In this document: positions 60,801 to 64,000 of the stretch, in pieces
Layout of the letters: each line of letters begins with the position of its first letter
Position numbering within the stretch: the first letter of the stretch is position 1
Source of the DNA: Girardinichthys multiradiatus
Taxonomy: Eukaryota > Chordata > Actinopteri > Cyprinodontiformes > Goodeidae
Assembly (NCBI RefSeq): GCF_021462225.1
Contig: NC_061811.1
Location: forward strand, 23,373,163 to 23,437,162
Direction of reading: 5' to 3'
Length of the DNA stretch: 64,000 nt
The notes under the pieces: model-generated
The model's database searches: none
What the model saw: only the letters and a program-made list of their open reading frames with translations
What the model was told of the DNA's origin: nothing
Translations under genes and position numbers: made by a program

Positions 60801-62112
60801 GAGAGGGTTTAGTGGAGAGTAAGAGGTAGCCATCCACTGTTTAAAGATTATCTTAATGTGACCTCTGGCTGAAGCTAGACCACCTTGAACCTTTAGACAT
60901 TTTGTCACCTTGCACCACACGTTTAGTTGCTTTCAGGTATAGGCTAATAGAAAGTAGCATATTACAGTGAAATGGTATAAAACCTGTACATGTTTTTTTT
61001 TATTTTTTATAAGTAAAACCTGAAAGGTTTGTTCTATTCAGCCTCCCTGAGTCAATATTGTACTTTGTAAAATAACCTTAAATTGCAATTAAAGACACAA
61101 GTGTTGAGGTGTGTCACTATCAGATTTACCCCCATCTACTCTGACTGGCTTTCCCTTCTCTGCCGAAGAAAAGCATTCCCACAGCTACCAGGCTTCCCCA
61201 AGAGCTGATAATGTGTTCAAGGTGATGTGAAATGTTAGTTTTCTTTTAAACATACCGTTTCTCATCCTGGCCAAAACGTTCATTTGACCAGATCACCTCC
61301 TTCCACATGTTTGCTGTCTGTCCTAAATGGAGTTGGGCGAACTTTAGTGGGACTTCTTATGGGGTTCTTTGAACAATGGCTGGACTAATAGTTTTCCTGT
61401 TGACAGATTTTCCCACCTGTGCAATGGATGTTAACTCCTTCTCAAGAATTACCATGGGCCTCTGGGTTGTTTCTCTTAATAATCTTCTCCTCGACTGGCC
61501 AGTTGGTTTAGGTTGGCCTCCATGTCTTTGTATATTTGAGGATGTGCCTTACTCTTTTCATTTTCAGACGTGAGTTTGATCAGTGCTCTGTAAGATGTCC
61601 AAAACTTGGGATGTTGAATAATACACCTCAGCCTGGCTTTTGTTTAACAGATGTATGTATTTACTGGCACTGAATCAAACGTAAGTGGGCTCTGTTAACT
61701 AATTGACTTCTGAAGGAAATTGAGTGCACTGGATTTTGTTTAAGGGTACCAGATTCAAAGGGGCTGAATACAAACGGATGTCAGTGCAAATCGGCTGTTA
61801 TTTTCCTTCCAGTTCAGAATAATGCAACACTTTTTGTTGGTCTGTCACATAAAATCACAACAAATTAGACTGTTTGTGGTTTCATGAATACATTTAACAC
61901 ATTTTAAATGTACTGCAGGTACACTTTCGGGTTGGGTTCTCATGGATTTTACCTTTCACCATCTATCTCTTTCTCACTCTTTATGTTTTACAGGACTTGA
62001 AGAAAGCTTACGAAATTGTTTAGGAGAATCCAGTCCATCCGTGGCCCTGGTTCCAGTCCTGGATCTGCCCAACTCCCAGATCCTCCACTTGTCCTGCTGG
62101 CTCAGTTTATAG
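11340..62112 (+). CDS. dph6: Diphthine--ammonia ligase, long RidA-fused form (3' ten exons, 5' exons outside window)
   Basis: Product converts diphthine to diphthamine on the EF2 histidine, using ATP and ammonium, in the cytosol (family knowledge). Exons read here: 11340-11401, 13116-13210, 13299-13392, 15176-15326, 15669-15794, 18413-18542, 18635-18809, 47389-47637, 55037-55424, 61994-62112. All junctions are AG/GT and all phases match, giving about 529 codons and a TAG at 62110-62112. Order of domains: end of the DUF71 ATP-pyrophosphatase domain ([30 protein letters not shown]), an acidic/Cys linker, RidA-like domain 1 (GYQWISGI to [13 protein letters not shown]), RidA-like domain 2 ([13 protein letters not shown] onward) and a short tail. 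Roughly the first 190 residues, with the ATP-binding SGGKDS loop, should be encoded upstream; I found no such exon in 1-11339. Yeast Dph6 also carries two YjgF-like domains; human DPH6 lacks them. Exon borders are hand-called from splice signals and reading phase. Confidence 0.93.
11501..12900 (-). mobile_element. Tc1-like relic in dph6 intron
   Basis: Starts after TA with CAGTTCAGAAGTTTACATAT, a Tc1 terminal repeat, and holds a degraded transposase on the minus strand (CATGATGCTACCCCTACCAT near 12056). It is the same family as the oppositely oriented relic at 49840-50973: GCCAAATATATACATGC (11636) pairs with the complement of 50786-50806. The right border is uncertain. Confidence 0.6.
13116..13210 (+). 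CDS. dph6: dph6 exon b: GEGGEYET catalytic-domain motif
   Basis: Acceptor AGCAG, then [20 protein letters not shown] continuing into [11 protein letters not shown], donor GTGAGT at 13211. GEGGEYET is the hallmark of the DUF71/Dph6 ATP-pyrophosphatase family. The exon ends after two bases of an Ile codon completed by the next exon, across an intron of only 88 bp. Confidence 0.95.
13299..13392 (+). CDS. dph6: dph6 exon c: [14 protein letters not shown] segment
   Basis: Begins after TTGTGCAG with the last base of the Ile codon, then reads [20 protein letters not shown] and [11 protein letters not shown]. Donor GTGAGT is at 13393, phase 0. In human DPH6 the homologous stretch is close to the C terminus; here the frame continues into further exons. 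Confidence 0.94.
13393..15175. other. dph6 intron, no gene or clear repeat
   Basis: 1.8 kb without exon or recognised transposon. 13690-14660 is GC-richer than the flanks and carries several unremarkable open stretches. 14600-14700 contains TAATTAATTTGATTATC and CTGACAG motifs of homeobox/TALE type, possible regulatory DNA only by inference. Confidence 0.4.
15176..15326 (+). CDS. dph6: dph6 exon d: linker between ligase and RidA-like domains
   Basis: Fifty codons plus one base between acceptor TTGCAG and donor GTGAGA. The peptide ([20 protein letters not shown], then an acidic stretch [14 protein letters not shown], ending [10 protein letters not shown]) has no motif I recognise and five Cys. 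Its support is the matching phase on both sides and uninterrupted frame, so it is a linker of unknown role. Confidence 0.8.
15669..15794 (+). CDS. dph6: dph6 exon e: start of RidA-like domain 1
   Basis: Acceptor CCCACAG, phase 1; reads [20 protein letters not shown], then [20 protein letters not shown]. The GYQWISGI strand and the helix after it fit the start of a RidA/YjgF fold. Donor GTAAGG at 15795. The 342-bp intron before it shows nothing of note. Confidence 0.9.
15840..17462 (+). mobile_element. Non-coding Tc1-derived repeat, interrupted by a hAT-like MITE
   Basis: Same family as the relics at 36435-39270, 48620-49361, 58575-59505 and 60960-61870. Diagnostic parts: ATTTTATTGGGGTTTTATGT near 15894, 'ACTCTGGAGGAGCGGCAGAG' at 16396 and 'GAGAATCTGTGGCATGAG' at about 16900, then interruption, and resumption at about 17292 with the terminal-repeat part TTGTGTTGGTCTATCAC at 17429. 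The transposase frame is destroyed. Confidence 0.65.
16928..17292. mobile_element. hAT-like MITE nested in Tc1 repeat
   Basis: A roughly 365-bp AT-rich unit full of CGATAT/ATCGG motifs, ending GATATCGGTGCATCCCTA, the end type of fish hAT MITEs (TAGGGATGCACCGATA on the other strand). The left end is a decayed inverted match (GGTTCACGATATATCGGC). It splits the Tc1 repeat just after the block equivalent to IENLWHELK. Confidence 0.55.
18413..18542 (+). CDS. dph6: dph6 exon f: RidA-like domain 1, middle
   Basis: Acceptor TTACCAG, phase 1; reads [20 protein letters not shown] and then [20 protein letters not shown], ending PPA plus two bases of Arg. The pattern 'VYRTYF...NPPAR' is typical of RidA, and the Arg split across the intron aligns with the active-site Arg of RidA deaminases. 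Donor GTAAAA at 18543. Confidence 0.93.
18635..18809 (+). CDS. dph6: dph6 exon g: end of RidA-like domain 1 and start of domain 2
   Basis: After a 92-bp intron (acceptor ATGTAG) the frame completes Arg and reads [20 protein letters not shown], a linker, then [18 protein letters not shown], the canonical RidA N-terminal motif. Donor GTGAGG at 18810, phase 0. The exon therefore joins two RidA-like folds. Confidence 0.95.
19283..19440 (-). repeat. tRNA-derived SINE-like repeat
   Basis: Poly(T) at 19279-19295 is followed by GGCACTAGTAGCCTTTATTG and, at about 19390-19430, GTCGAGGACCGATAGCCTCC and CTATATGGGGC, a stretch resembling a decayed tRNA-like head on the minus strand of fish SINEs. A poly(A)-type tail on one side fits a retroposon. 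Confidence 0.4.
21610..21850 (+). mobile_element. Tc1 transposase C-terminal fragment
   Basis: GTGGCCCAACTAGAGTCCTG and AATCTGTGGAGGGAGCTAAA decode to a decayed W-P-N-x-S-P-D-L-x-x-I-x-N-L-W-R-E-L-K, the DDE-end block of Tc1 transposases. Only this part is recognisable. Confidence 0.55.
22388..23234. mobile_element. Harbinger-like non-autonomous transposon (MITE)
   Basis: 847-bp unit with inverted ends TGCCCCGTTTCCACTGGC (22388) and CCAGTGGAAAAGGGGCA (23218-23234), flanked on both sides by TAA. A 3-bp TAA/TTA duplication is typical of PIF/Harbinger. A second inner pair (GGTACGGTAACTG... and ...CCGGTATGGAAAAAACTGTA) extends the inverted repeat. No coding capacity. Confidence 0.75.
24428..24504. 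repeat. Near-perfect foldback at the 5' edge of a LINE fragment
   Basis: Two 35-bp arms (24428-24462 and 24470-24504) are reverse complements with two mismatches around a 7-base loop (CTGCGAA). The right arm is the start of the LINE-like sequence that follows. Confidence 0.9.
24470..25090 (+). mobile_element. Non-LTR retrotransposon (LINE) 3' ORF fragment
   Basis: Decayed reverse-transcriptase C-terminal region: [20 protein letters not shown], then [13 protein letters not shown] and stop, and in another frame (24753-25064) [53 protein letters not shown]. This tail is common in fish LINEs. Stops at about 24610 and frameshifts show it is dead; the clade is uncertain. Confidence 0.7.
25285..25805. 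mobile_element. Possible MITE with imperfect inverted ends
   Basis: GACTATGGTCACACTGTAGC at the left, repeated 'GGCCAAAATCCGACTTTTTG' and 'GGCCTAATTCCGATCTTTTT' motifs inside, and GAACCGTTCAGACTGAAGTC at the right. The pattern resembles non-coding fish MITEs, but I could not define the target duplication. Confidence 0.35.
25850..26330 (+). mobile_element. Foldback Tc1-derived element
   Basis: CCTTTGAGCATCTGTGGGGC to GTGCTGGAAAATAATAGTGA reads as a Tc1 C terminus ([32 protein letters not shown]). An inverted copy of its end, TTGCCAGCACTGCCTTAACT and CTCTTGGGCATGG (about 25892-25924), lies 140 bp upstream. It ends CACTTTTGTGAGATACTGTA at 26330. Confidence 0.65.
26790..27420. other. Candidate conserved non-coding element
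   Basis: Between two Tc1 units lies about 630 bp of unique-looking DNA with homeobox-like cores (TTAATTATCACAG, GTAATTAGCTAA, AGATTAATTAGGAC), a GCATGCATCTGCG motif and few microsatellites. There is no ORF above background. Typical in look of vertebrate developmental enhancers, but that is inference. Confidence 0.3.
27448..29057 (+). mobile_element. Tc1 transposon copy 1, full length with long TIRs
   Basis: 1,610 bp flanked by TA on both sides (27446-27447 and 29058-29059). Inverted ends of about 210 bp begin CAGGTCCTTCTCAAAATATT and close with the reverse complement (AATATTTTGAGAAGGACCTG). The transposase gene lies inside. Close in sequence to copy 2 at 36549-38116. Confidence 0.97.
27776..28780 (+). 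CDS. Tc1-family transposase, full-length ORF with mutated catalytic Asp
   Basis: 334 codons, the usual Tc1 length, no stop. N terminus: paired helix-turn-helix DNA-binding region ([20 protein letters not shown], about residues 22-41; [16 protein letters not shown] at 93-108) and basic linker. Catalytic DD34E domain: first box VLFSNESKF has Asn at residue 148 where the family has Asp (VLFSDES), second Asp at 238 ([12 protein letters not shown]), Glu at 273 ([11 protein letters not shown]). With Asn148 the enzyme should not cut DNA. Antisense frames of this ORF are not genes. The ORF is flanked by its own TIRs in one dph6 intron. Confidence 0.95.
   Translation: MGKTADLTAVQKATIDTLKQEGKTQKEISERIGCSQSAVSRHLSGKSVGRKKCGRKCCTTRRGDRTLRKIVEKGRFQTLGDLRKQWTESGVETSRATVHRRVQEMGYRCRIPQVKPLLNQKQRQKRLTWATEKQHWTVAQWSKVLFSNESKFCMPFRNQGARVWRKTGEKEMPKCQKSSVKYPQSVMVWGAVSAAGVGPLCFIKGRVNAASYQEILEHFMLPSAEKLYGDEDFIFQHDLVPAHSAKTTGKWFTDHGITVLNWPANSPDLNPIENLWDIVKRTLRDSRPNTLDELKATIEASWASIRPQQCHRLIASLPRHIEAVISAKGFPTKY
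32669..32699. repeat. (CA)n microsatellite
   Basis: Alternating AC from 32669 to 32699 with one interruption (ACTCAC). Confidence 0.9.
34690..35060. other. Candidate non-repetitive, possibly regulatory stretch
   Basis: Unique-looking sequence with octamer-like ATTTGCAT (reverse of ATGCAAAT) at about 34838, GAATTAGGGAGATTAGC and a paired CATAATGC/CATAATTTGCAT. There is no coding signal of family type. Proposed only by composition. Confidence 0.25.
36549..38116 (+). mobile_element. Tc1 transposon copy 2, nested, defective
   Basis: 1,568 bp flanked by TA (36547-36548 and 38117-38118). The same long TIRs as copy 1. It is exactly 42 bp shorter, which equals the 14-codon deletion in its transposase. 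It sits inside another Tc1 repeat and is a younger insertion than its host. Confidence 0.97.
36877..37839 (+). pseudogene. Tc1-family transposase, nonsense and 14-codon deletion
   Basis: Same protein as copy 1. Codon 31, CGA in copy 1, is TGA here (36967-36969), a CpG-type change that stops translation inside the DNA-binding domain. A further 42 bp is missing between RCRIPQ and TWATEK (junction about 37215). From 37018 the frame is open for 273 codons; the catalytic triad is intact there, [18 protein letters not shown] and NPIENLW. So it has the Asp that copy 1 lacks but has lost part of the DNA-binding/linker region. Confidence 0.95.
38129..38460 (-). repeat. Retroposon fragment (LINE/SINE 3' tail)
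   Basis: AATCAGAATCAACTTTATTG and GCCAAGTTCGTACATACAAA at about 38146, then AGAAACTGTCTCTGTGGTGG and GCTCTGTAGCGGCGGCC at about 38359-38413, sequences common in teleost dispersed repeats. A shorter copy in the other orientation lies at 63120-63172. It interrupts the Tc1 repeat. Confidence 0.6.
42953..43025. repeat. Short dispersed fish repeat
   Basis: GGCAAGTTTATTTGTACAGC followed by ACATTTCAACAACATG and ATTCAAAGTGCTCTAAAA, a motif string I recognise from many teleost repeat copies. Confidence 0.45.
43514..43557. repeat. Short perfect inverted repeat
   Basis: TTAATTTGATTATACTAC is followed after 'ATCT' by its reverse complement GTAGTATAATCAAATTAA; cruciform-capable, function unknown. Confidence 0.85.
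44480..44545. repeat. Fragment of a palindromic fish repeat
   Basis: AACCAGGTGTGTTAAAGTAA followed by GGACCTCGCGAGGACTGACTTTGAACACC, similar in type to the unit nested at 63490-63690. Confidence 0.35.
45074..46199. mobile_element. hAT-like non-autonomous transposon with perfect 8-bp duplication
   Basis: Terminal repeats TAGGGTTGCCAACC (45074) and GGTTGGCAACTCTA (ending 46199), one mismatch. CTCCTCCC stands directly on each side (45066-45073 and 46200-46207), the 8-bp duplication typical of hAT. 1,126 bp, no long ORF. Confidence 0.88.
45758..45777. repeat. (TATC)n microsatellite
   Basis: Five tandem TATC units inside the hAT-like element. Confidence 0.8.
47389..47637 (+). CDS. dph6: dph6 exon h: RidA-like domain 2, core
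   Basis: Eighty-three codons, phase 0 on both sides, between acceptor TTGTCCAG and donor GTCAGT. Reads [20 protein letters not shown], continuing through [20 protein letters not shown] to [11 protein letters not shown]. '[11 protein letters not shown]' is the RidA strand/loop that follows GPYSQA. It sits 28.6 kb from the previous exon, but the phase and domain order join them. Confidence 0.92.
48620..49361 (-). mobile_element. Tc1-derived repeat, minus orientation
   Basis: Begins AAATATTCATACTTCTTGAA, contains CCCACAGCATGATGCTGCCA at 49017 and AAGTCTAGACTTTAACTGG, and ends AAAAAGGTCAAGAGGTGTCA and ACTTGCATGGCACTA. Same family as the plus-strand copies at 15840 and 58575. Frame destroyed. Confidence 0.7.
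49840..50973 (+). mobile_element. Tc1-like relic, sister of 11501-12900
   Basis: Plus-strand transposase remains (AAGCCTGGTGGTGGTAGGAT and CATGCTGGGGAACTG at about 50473; CCAAAGCTCCGACCACAACC at 50656) and a right end GTATATAAACTTCTGAGTGG. Left end uncertain. Confidence 0.6.
51833..51863. repeat. Homopolymer run of 31 G
   Basis: Uninterrupted G from 51833 to 51863. Such tracts can form G-quadruplexes and are also prone to length errors in sequencing. Confidence 0.95.
52320..53550 (+). mobile_element. Long-TIR Tc1 relic, decayed
   Basis: In the plus strand, 52560-52890 reads [10 protein letters not shown], then [17 protein letters not shown], matching the helix-turn-helix of copies 1 and 2; later CCTCTGCTGACAAACTTTAT matches SAEKLYGD and TGGACCTGAACTCAACATAG matches PDLNPIE. 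The right end (TTCACTGAGATGCACTTAGT, about 53531-53550) resembles a terminal repeat. Stops and large gaps. Confidence 0.75.
54280..54720. other. Candidate non-repetitive, possibly regulatory stretch
   Basis: Unique-looking, without ORF signal; TTAGCAGATGAAGCCACAGC and CATTTCGTTTTTGATAATGG stand out as complex sequence. Needs alignment; composition is the only evidence. Confidence 0.2.
55037..55424 (+). CDS. dph6: dph6 exon i: end of RidA-like domain 2 and C-terminal region
   Basis: Largest visible exon, 129 codons plus one base, from acceptor TTGCAG to donor GTATGC. It starts [20 protein letters not shown] with [13 protein letters not shown] closing the RidA-like fold. The usual active-site Arg of the 'PAR' motif is absent here. 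The remainder ([20 protein letters not shown] through [15 protein letters not shown]) is a C-terminal extension. Confidence 0.93.
55960..56470 (-). mobile_element. Tc1-type relic, third family
   Basis: CCAAGGTGTTCTGTTGGATT, GAGGTAAGGACTCTGTGC, TCCTCTACACCAAACTCGCT and TCTTGGTATGCTGAACCATT are minus-strand pieces of a transposon common in fish, ending near an A-run at 56491. No frame left. Confidence 0.5.
57310..57710. other. Candidate non-repetitive, possibly regulatory stretch
   Basis: Unique-looking block with CATCGATCAATCGAGCTCAG, CTGTCAGGCCATTGCC (TALE-type TGTCA core) and CAATTAGCATTTCTG (homeobox core). No exon signal. Offered as a conserved-element candidate by inference. Confidence 0.25.
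58575..59505 (+). mobile_element. Tc1-derived repeat, plus orientation
   Basis: Starts with CAATGCTTTTCATTGGGATA, contains CCCTGGAGGAGCTACATGGA at 58817, ACATGGTTGGGACTCAATCA at 59112, and ends TTTCTTTTGCAAGGCTCTCT. Same family as 15840 and, inverted, 48620 and 60960. Confidence 0.7.
60960..61870 (-). mobile_element. Tc1-derived repeat, minus orientation, next to last exon
   Basis: TTCTATTCAGCCTCCCTGAG at 61031, CCACAGCTACCAGGCTTCCC (decayed transposase block), GGGGCTGAATACAAACGGAT and GTTGGTCTGTCACATAAAAT near 61838. Ends about 120 bp before the dph6 terminal exon. Confidence 0.65.
61994..62112 (+). CDS. dph6: dph6 terminal exon j
   Basis: Acceptor TTTTACAG, entering in phase 1 to complete Gly, then [38 protein letters not shown] and TAG. 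The [10 protein letters not shown] stretch looks like the hydrophobic C terminus of the protein. Followed by a 3' UTR with AATAAA at about 62397. Confidence 0.88.
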
Positions 62113-62396
62113 AAACACACCTATAGTCATGGGGGAGATTACCCCAGTCCACATCGGTATGACTCAGAGGGGCTTTTGTGGAAAAACAATTCTTAAAGTG
62201 GATAACTTTAGACTTAAAGAAACATAAGGGATTGTGGGAAGTAAAATTCCCAATCAGTTTGGACATTGTTGCTTTTCATCAATGACATATAAAAAATCTG
62301 CAAGTGTGCAGCTTTGAGGATATATATATTGCACCCTTTGGAGCATCTGTAATTTAAAGGTGCATACCAGAAAAAACCTATTTCATTCCAACCGGC

Positions 62397-62402
62397 AATA
62401 AA
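62397..62402 (+). promoter_or_regulatory. Candidate dph6 poly(A) signal
   Basis: AATAAA about 285 bp after the dph6 stop codon. Further AATAAA hexamers at about 63152 and 63200 are possible alternatives, but the first of those is part of a repeat tail. Confidence 0.45.
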
Positions 62403-63119
62403 ATCCCTCCCAGGATATATTTCTGTTTCTGGTGGAATTTCTGTGTCATAACGGCTGAGCTCCACCTCTGACACCATCTGTGTCAGTTGCAGACCTTAAG
62501 ATTTACTATGTCACTTCTTTGGAGCTGTGCGTAATGTATTTGAGGTGAACGAGTTTCTTTCTCATGCTCCACGGGGCACTGGGTGTGTTATTATTGTGTA
62601 ATAGGCAATCAGCACCGAGCACCTCAAAAGATTAGGCCTTTTTATGTTTTCTATTGATTCTAAGGCCACCTGGTTAATAGAAGAAGGACACAAAGCTGCA
62701 GGGCAAATGTGTGTCCACTGCGTGTGTTGAAGAGGATGTCATGGGACGAGGTGTAACAATGTTGAAAGAAAATAACACCATTAACCATTTCAACTGGAAC
62801 ATTTTTTTTTCTAGAAGATCATGAACCGTATTGATAATCTAAGTTTGAATGCATCTTCACTCTGGCAATTCACTCCAATGTGTTCTCTGAGTGGAGTGGG
62901 CTATTGATCTTCACCCACTACGATGTTGTTTTGATTGTTGTCATCAAAAATTGAACAATAGAGGCAGCCAATAGAGCCTTAAGACTTTCATTGAAGTTTG
63001 AAAAATACAAACAAGCAATTATTTATGGGAGCAAGCATCTGATACTGCATGAAAGAAAAAAAAAGAAAAAATAAATATATATATACATACATATATTCAA
63101 AGAAAAGTGTAAAACAAAT

Positions 63120-63172
63120 CATATTCCTTGTTTGTGTGCACAAACTTGGCCAATAAAGCTGATTCTGATTCT
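63120..63172 (+). repeat. Retroposon tail
   Basis: TTCCTTGTTTGTGTGCACAA, ACTTGGCCAATAAAGC and TGATTCTGATTCT are the reverse complement of the head of the fragment at 38129, with a TA-rich tract before it. Confidence 0.6.
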
Positions 63173-63339
63173 TCTGCTGTAAAGTTTTACACTGCCCCAA
63201 TAAAAGAAGATATTGTATTTTTGACTGATGTTCCTAATAAATCCATGCAAAAGTATCATTAAGAAGGAAGAAATTTGTCTGTTTACGCTTAGGGAATTTT
63301 ACTAAATGTTGCACCTAAACAGCCACACAAATGGACCCC

Positions 63340-64000
63340 AGCATATTCTACACATTTTCAGCATAGTTCACCTATTCCATTAAAGGTCATTTTAAATCAC
63401 TGTCCTGTTGGAACCTCAATCTATGTCCAATTTCAAAGGTCGCTACGTTGATTTTGAATGACGTTCAAGAATTTAGAGCAATTGTGGCCTTATCAGGTCC
63501 TCGAGGGCCAGTGTCCTGCATGTTTTACATATGACCCTGCTCCAAAAACAGCTGATACAAGTGCCTTAATTACGTCATTATGTTTCAAGTTCTACAAAGG
63601 CTTGGTTTTGTACCATTTATATAAACAGGGTGTCTGGGAAATGTGTAAAAACCTGGAGGTCACCGGCCCATCAAGGACTGAACAAGGATACAGCTGATTT
63701 AGAAGTAGTTGTCCTTCATTCATTTTAGTTGGTTCACAGTTCACACATATCATTGGTGGTAAAGCAGCCCCATAGCATGATGCTGCCACCACCATGCTTA
63801 GCAGTTGGTACAGATGGTTTCTGGCTTGTCCATGTGATCAGCTGCAAATTTCCTTTGTGCCTGAAGGTGTTCATGTTGGAACAGCGTCTTCTTTCTGTGG
63901 TTCATTGTGAACGGTGACGCTGGTGTTCCAGGAGTTTCCAGTTCTTGGCAGATTTGAACCTTGTTGGTTTTTGAGTTGTTTCTGAACATCTAAACCATAT
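63340..64000 (-). mobile_element. Tc1-like relic, runs off window, with nested repeat
   Basis: CTGTCCTGTTGGAACCTCAA at 63400 and CCCCATAGCATGATGCTGCC at 63768 are minus-strand Tc1 blocks. A separate repeat splits them at 63490-63690. The element continues beyond the right edge. Confidence 0.65.
63490..63690. mobile_element. Palindromic MITE nested in the Tc1 relic
   Basis: Left part CAGGTCCTCGAGGGCCAGTG and TCCTGCATGTTTTACATATG; right part GAAATGTGTAAAAACCTGGA and CCGGCCCATCAAGGACTGA, a decayed inverted copy. About 200 bp, non-coding. Confidence 0.55.

Larger units (their letters stand above)
55425..61993. other. 6.6-kb last dph6 intron
   Basis: Contains Tc1-type relics at 55960-56470, 58575-59505 and 60960-61870. 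57310-57710 and 60110-60400 are unique-looking (CGCATCGATCAATCGAGC, AATTAGCATTTC). The rest, including AT-rich 57900-58140 and 59510-59970, shows nothing I can name. Confidence 0.6.
62113..64000. other. dph6 3' UTR and downstream flank
   Basis: AATAAA at 62397; 62480-62900 unassigned, unique-looking; 63120-63172 retroposon tail; 63340-64000 Tc1 relic. No second gene begins in the window. Confidence 0.6.

Noticed and set aside
1..64000. CRISPR array, bacterial operon or phage-like system
   Set aside because: No spaced direct repeats, no ribosome-binding sites and clear eukaryotic splicing; the DNA is vertebrate.

Overview
The window is vertebrate, almost certainly teleost fish, genomic DNA. 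It holds one split host gene with GT-AG introns, set in AT-rich DNA packed with fish-type Tc1, hAT, Harbinger-like, TTAA-target and DIRS elements. There are no bacterial operons, no CRISPR array, and no rRNA or tRNA gene that I can support. The species cannot be fixed from sequence alone.

Host gene. Ten plus-strand exons between 11340 and 62112 join in perfect phase. They encode about 529 residues, the C-terminal three quarters of diphthine--ammonia ligase (dph6/ATPBD4), the last enzyme of diphthamine synthesis on elongation factor 2. The first exons lie upstream of the window. The first three visible exons finish the ATP-pyrophosphatase-like (DUF71) domain, with the GEGGEYET motif. The rest encode a linker, two tandem RidA/YjgF-like domains and a short tail. 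This is the long, fungal-like architecture; the human protein (267 residues) stops right after the ligase domain. One 28.6-kb intron splits the second RidA-like domain.

Layout. 1-5000: minus-strand DIRS-type tyrosine-recombinase retrotransposon, running off the left edge, with a long gag-like frame and frameshifted RT/RNase H. 5001-11339: upstream intron with Tc1 relics. 11340-18809: seven exons, with Tc1 relics in the introns. 18810-47388: giant intron holding a SINE-like repeat, a Harbinger-like MITE with TAA target duplication, a LINE fragment with a foldback 5' end, two near-identical long-TIR Tc1 transposons (27448-29057 and 36549-38116), and a TTAA-flanked element into which a hAT element (perfect 8-bp target duplication) has jumped. 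47389-55424: two exons and several Tc1 relics. 55425-62112: last intron and terminal exon. 62113-64000: 3' UTR with a poly(A) signal, a retroposon tail and another Tc1 relic.

The only gene likely to be under selection is dph6; the other coding-like tracts are transposon remains. I saw no convincing novel multi-gene system. The most notable items are the RidA-fused dph6, the nested transposon insertions that give a relative time order, the complementary defects of the two Tc1 copies, and some low-repeat stretches in the introns that could be conserved regulatory DNA.
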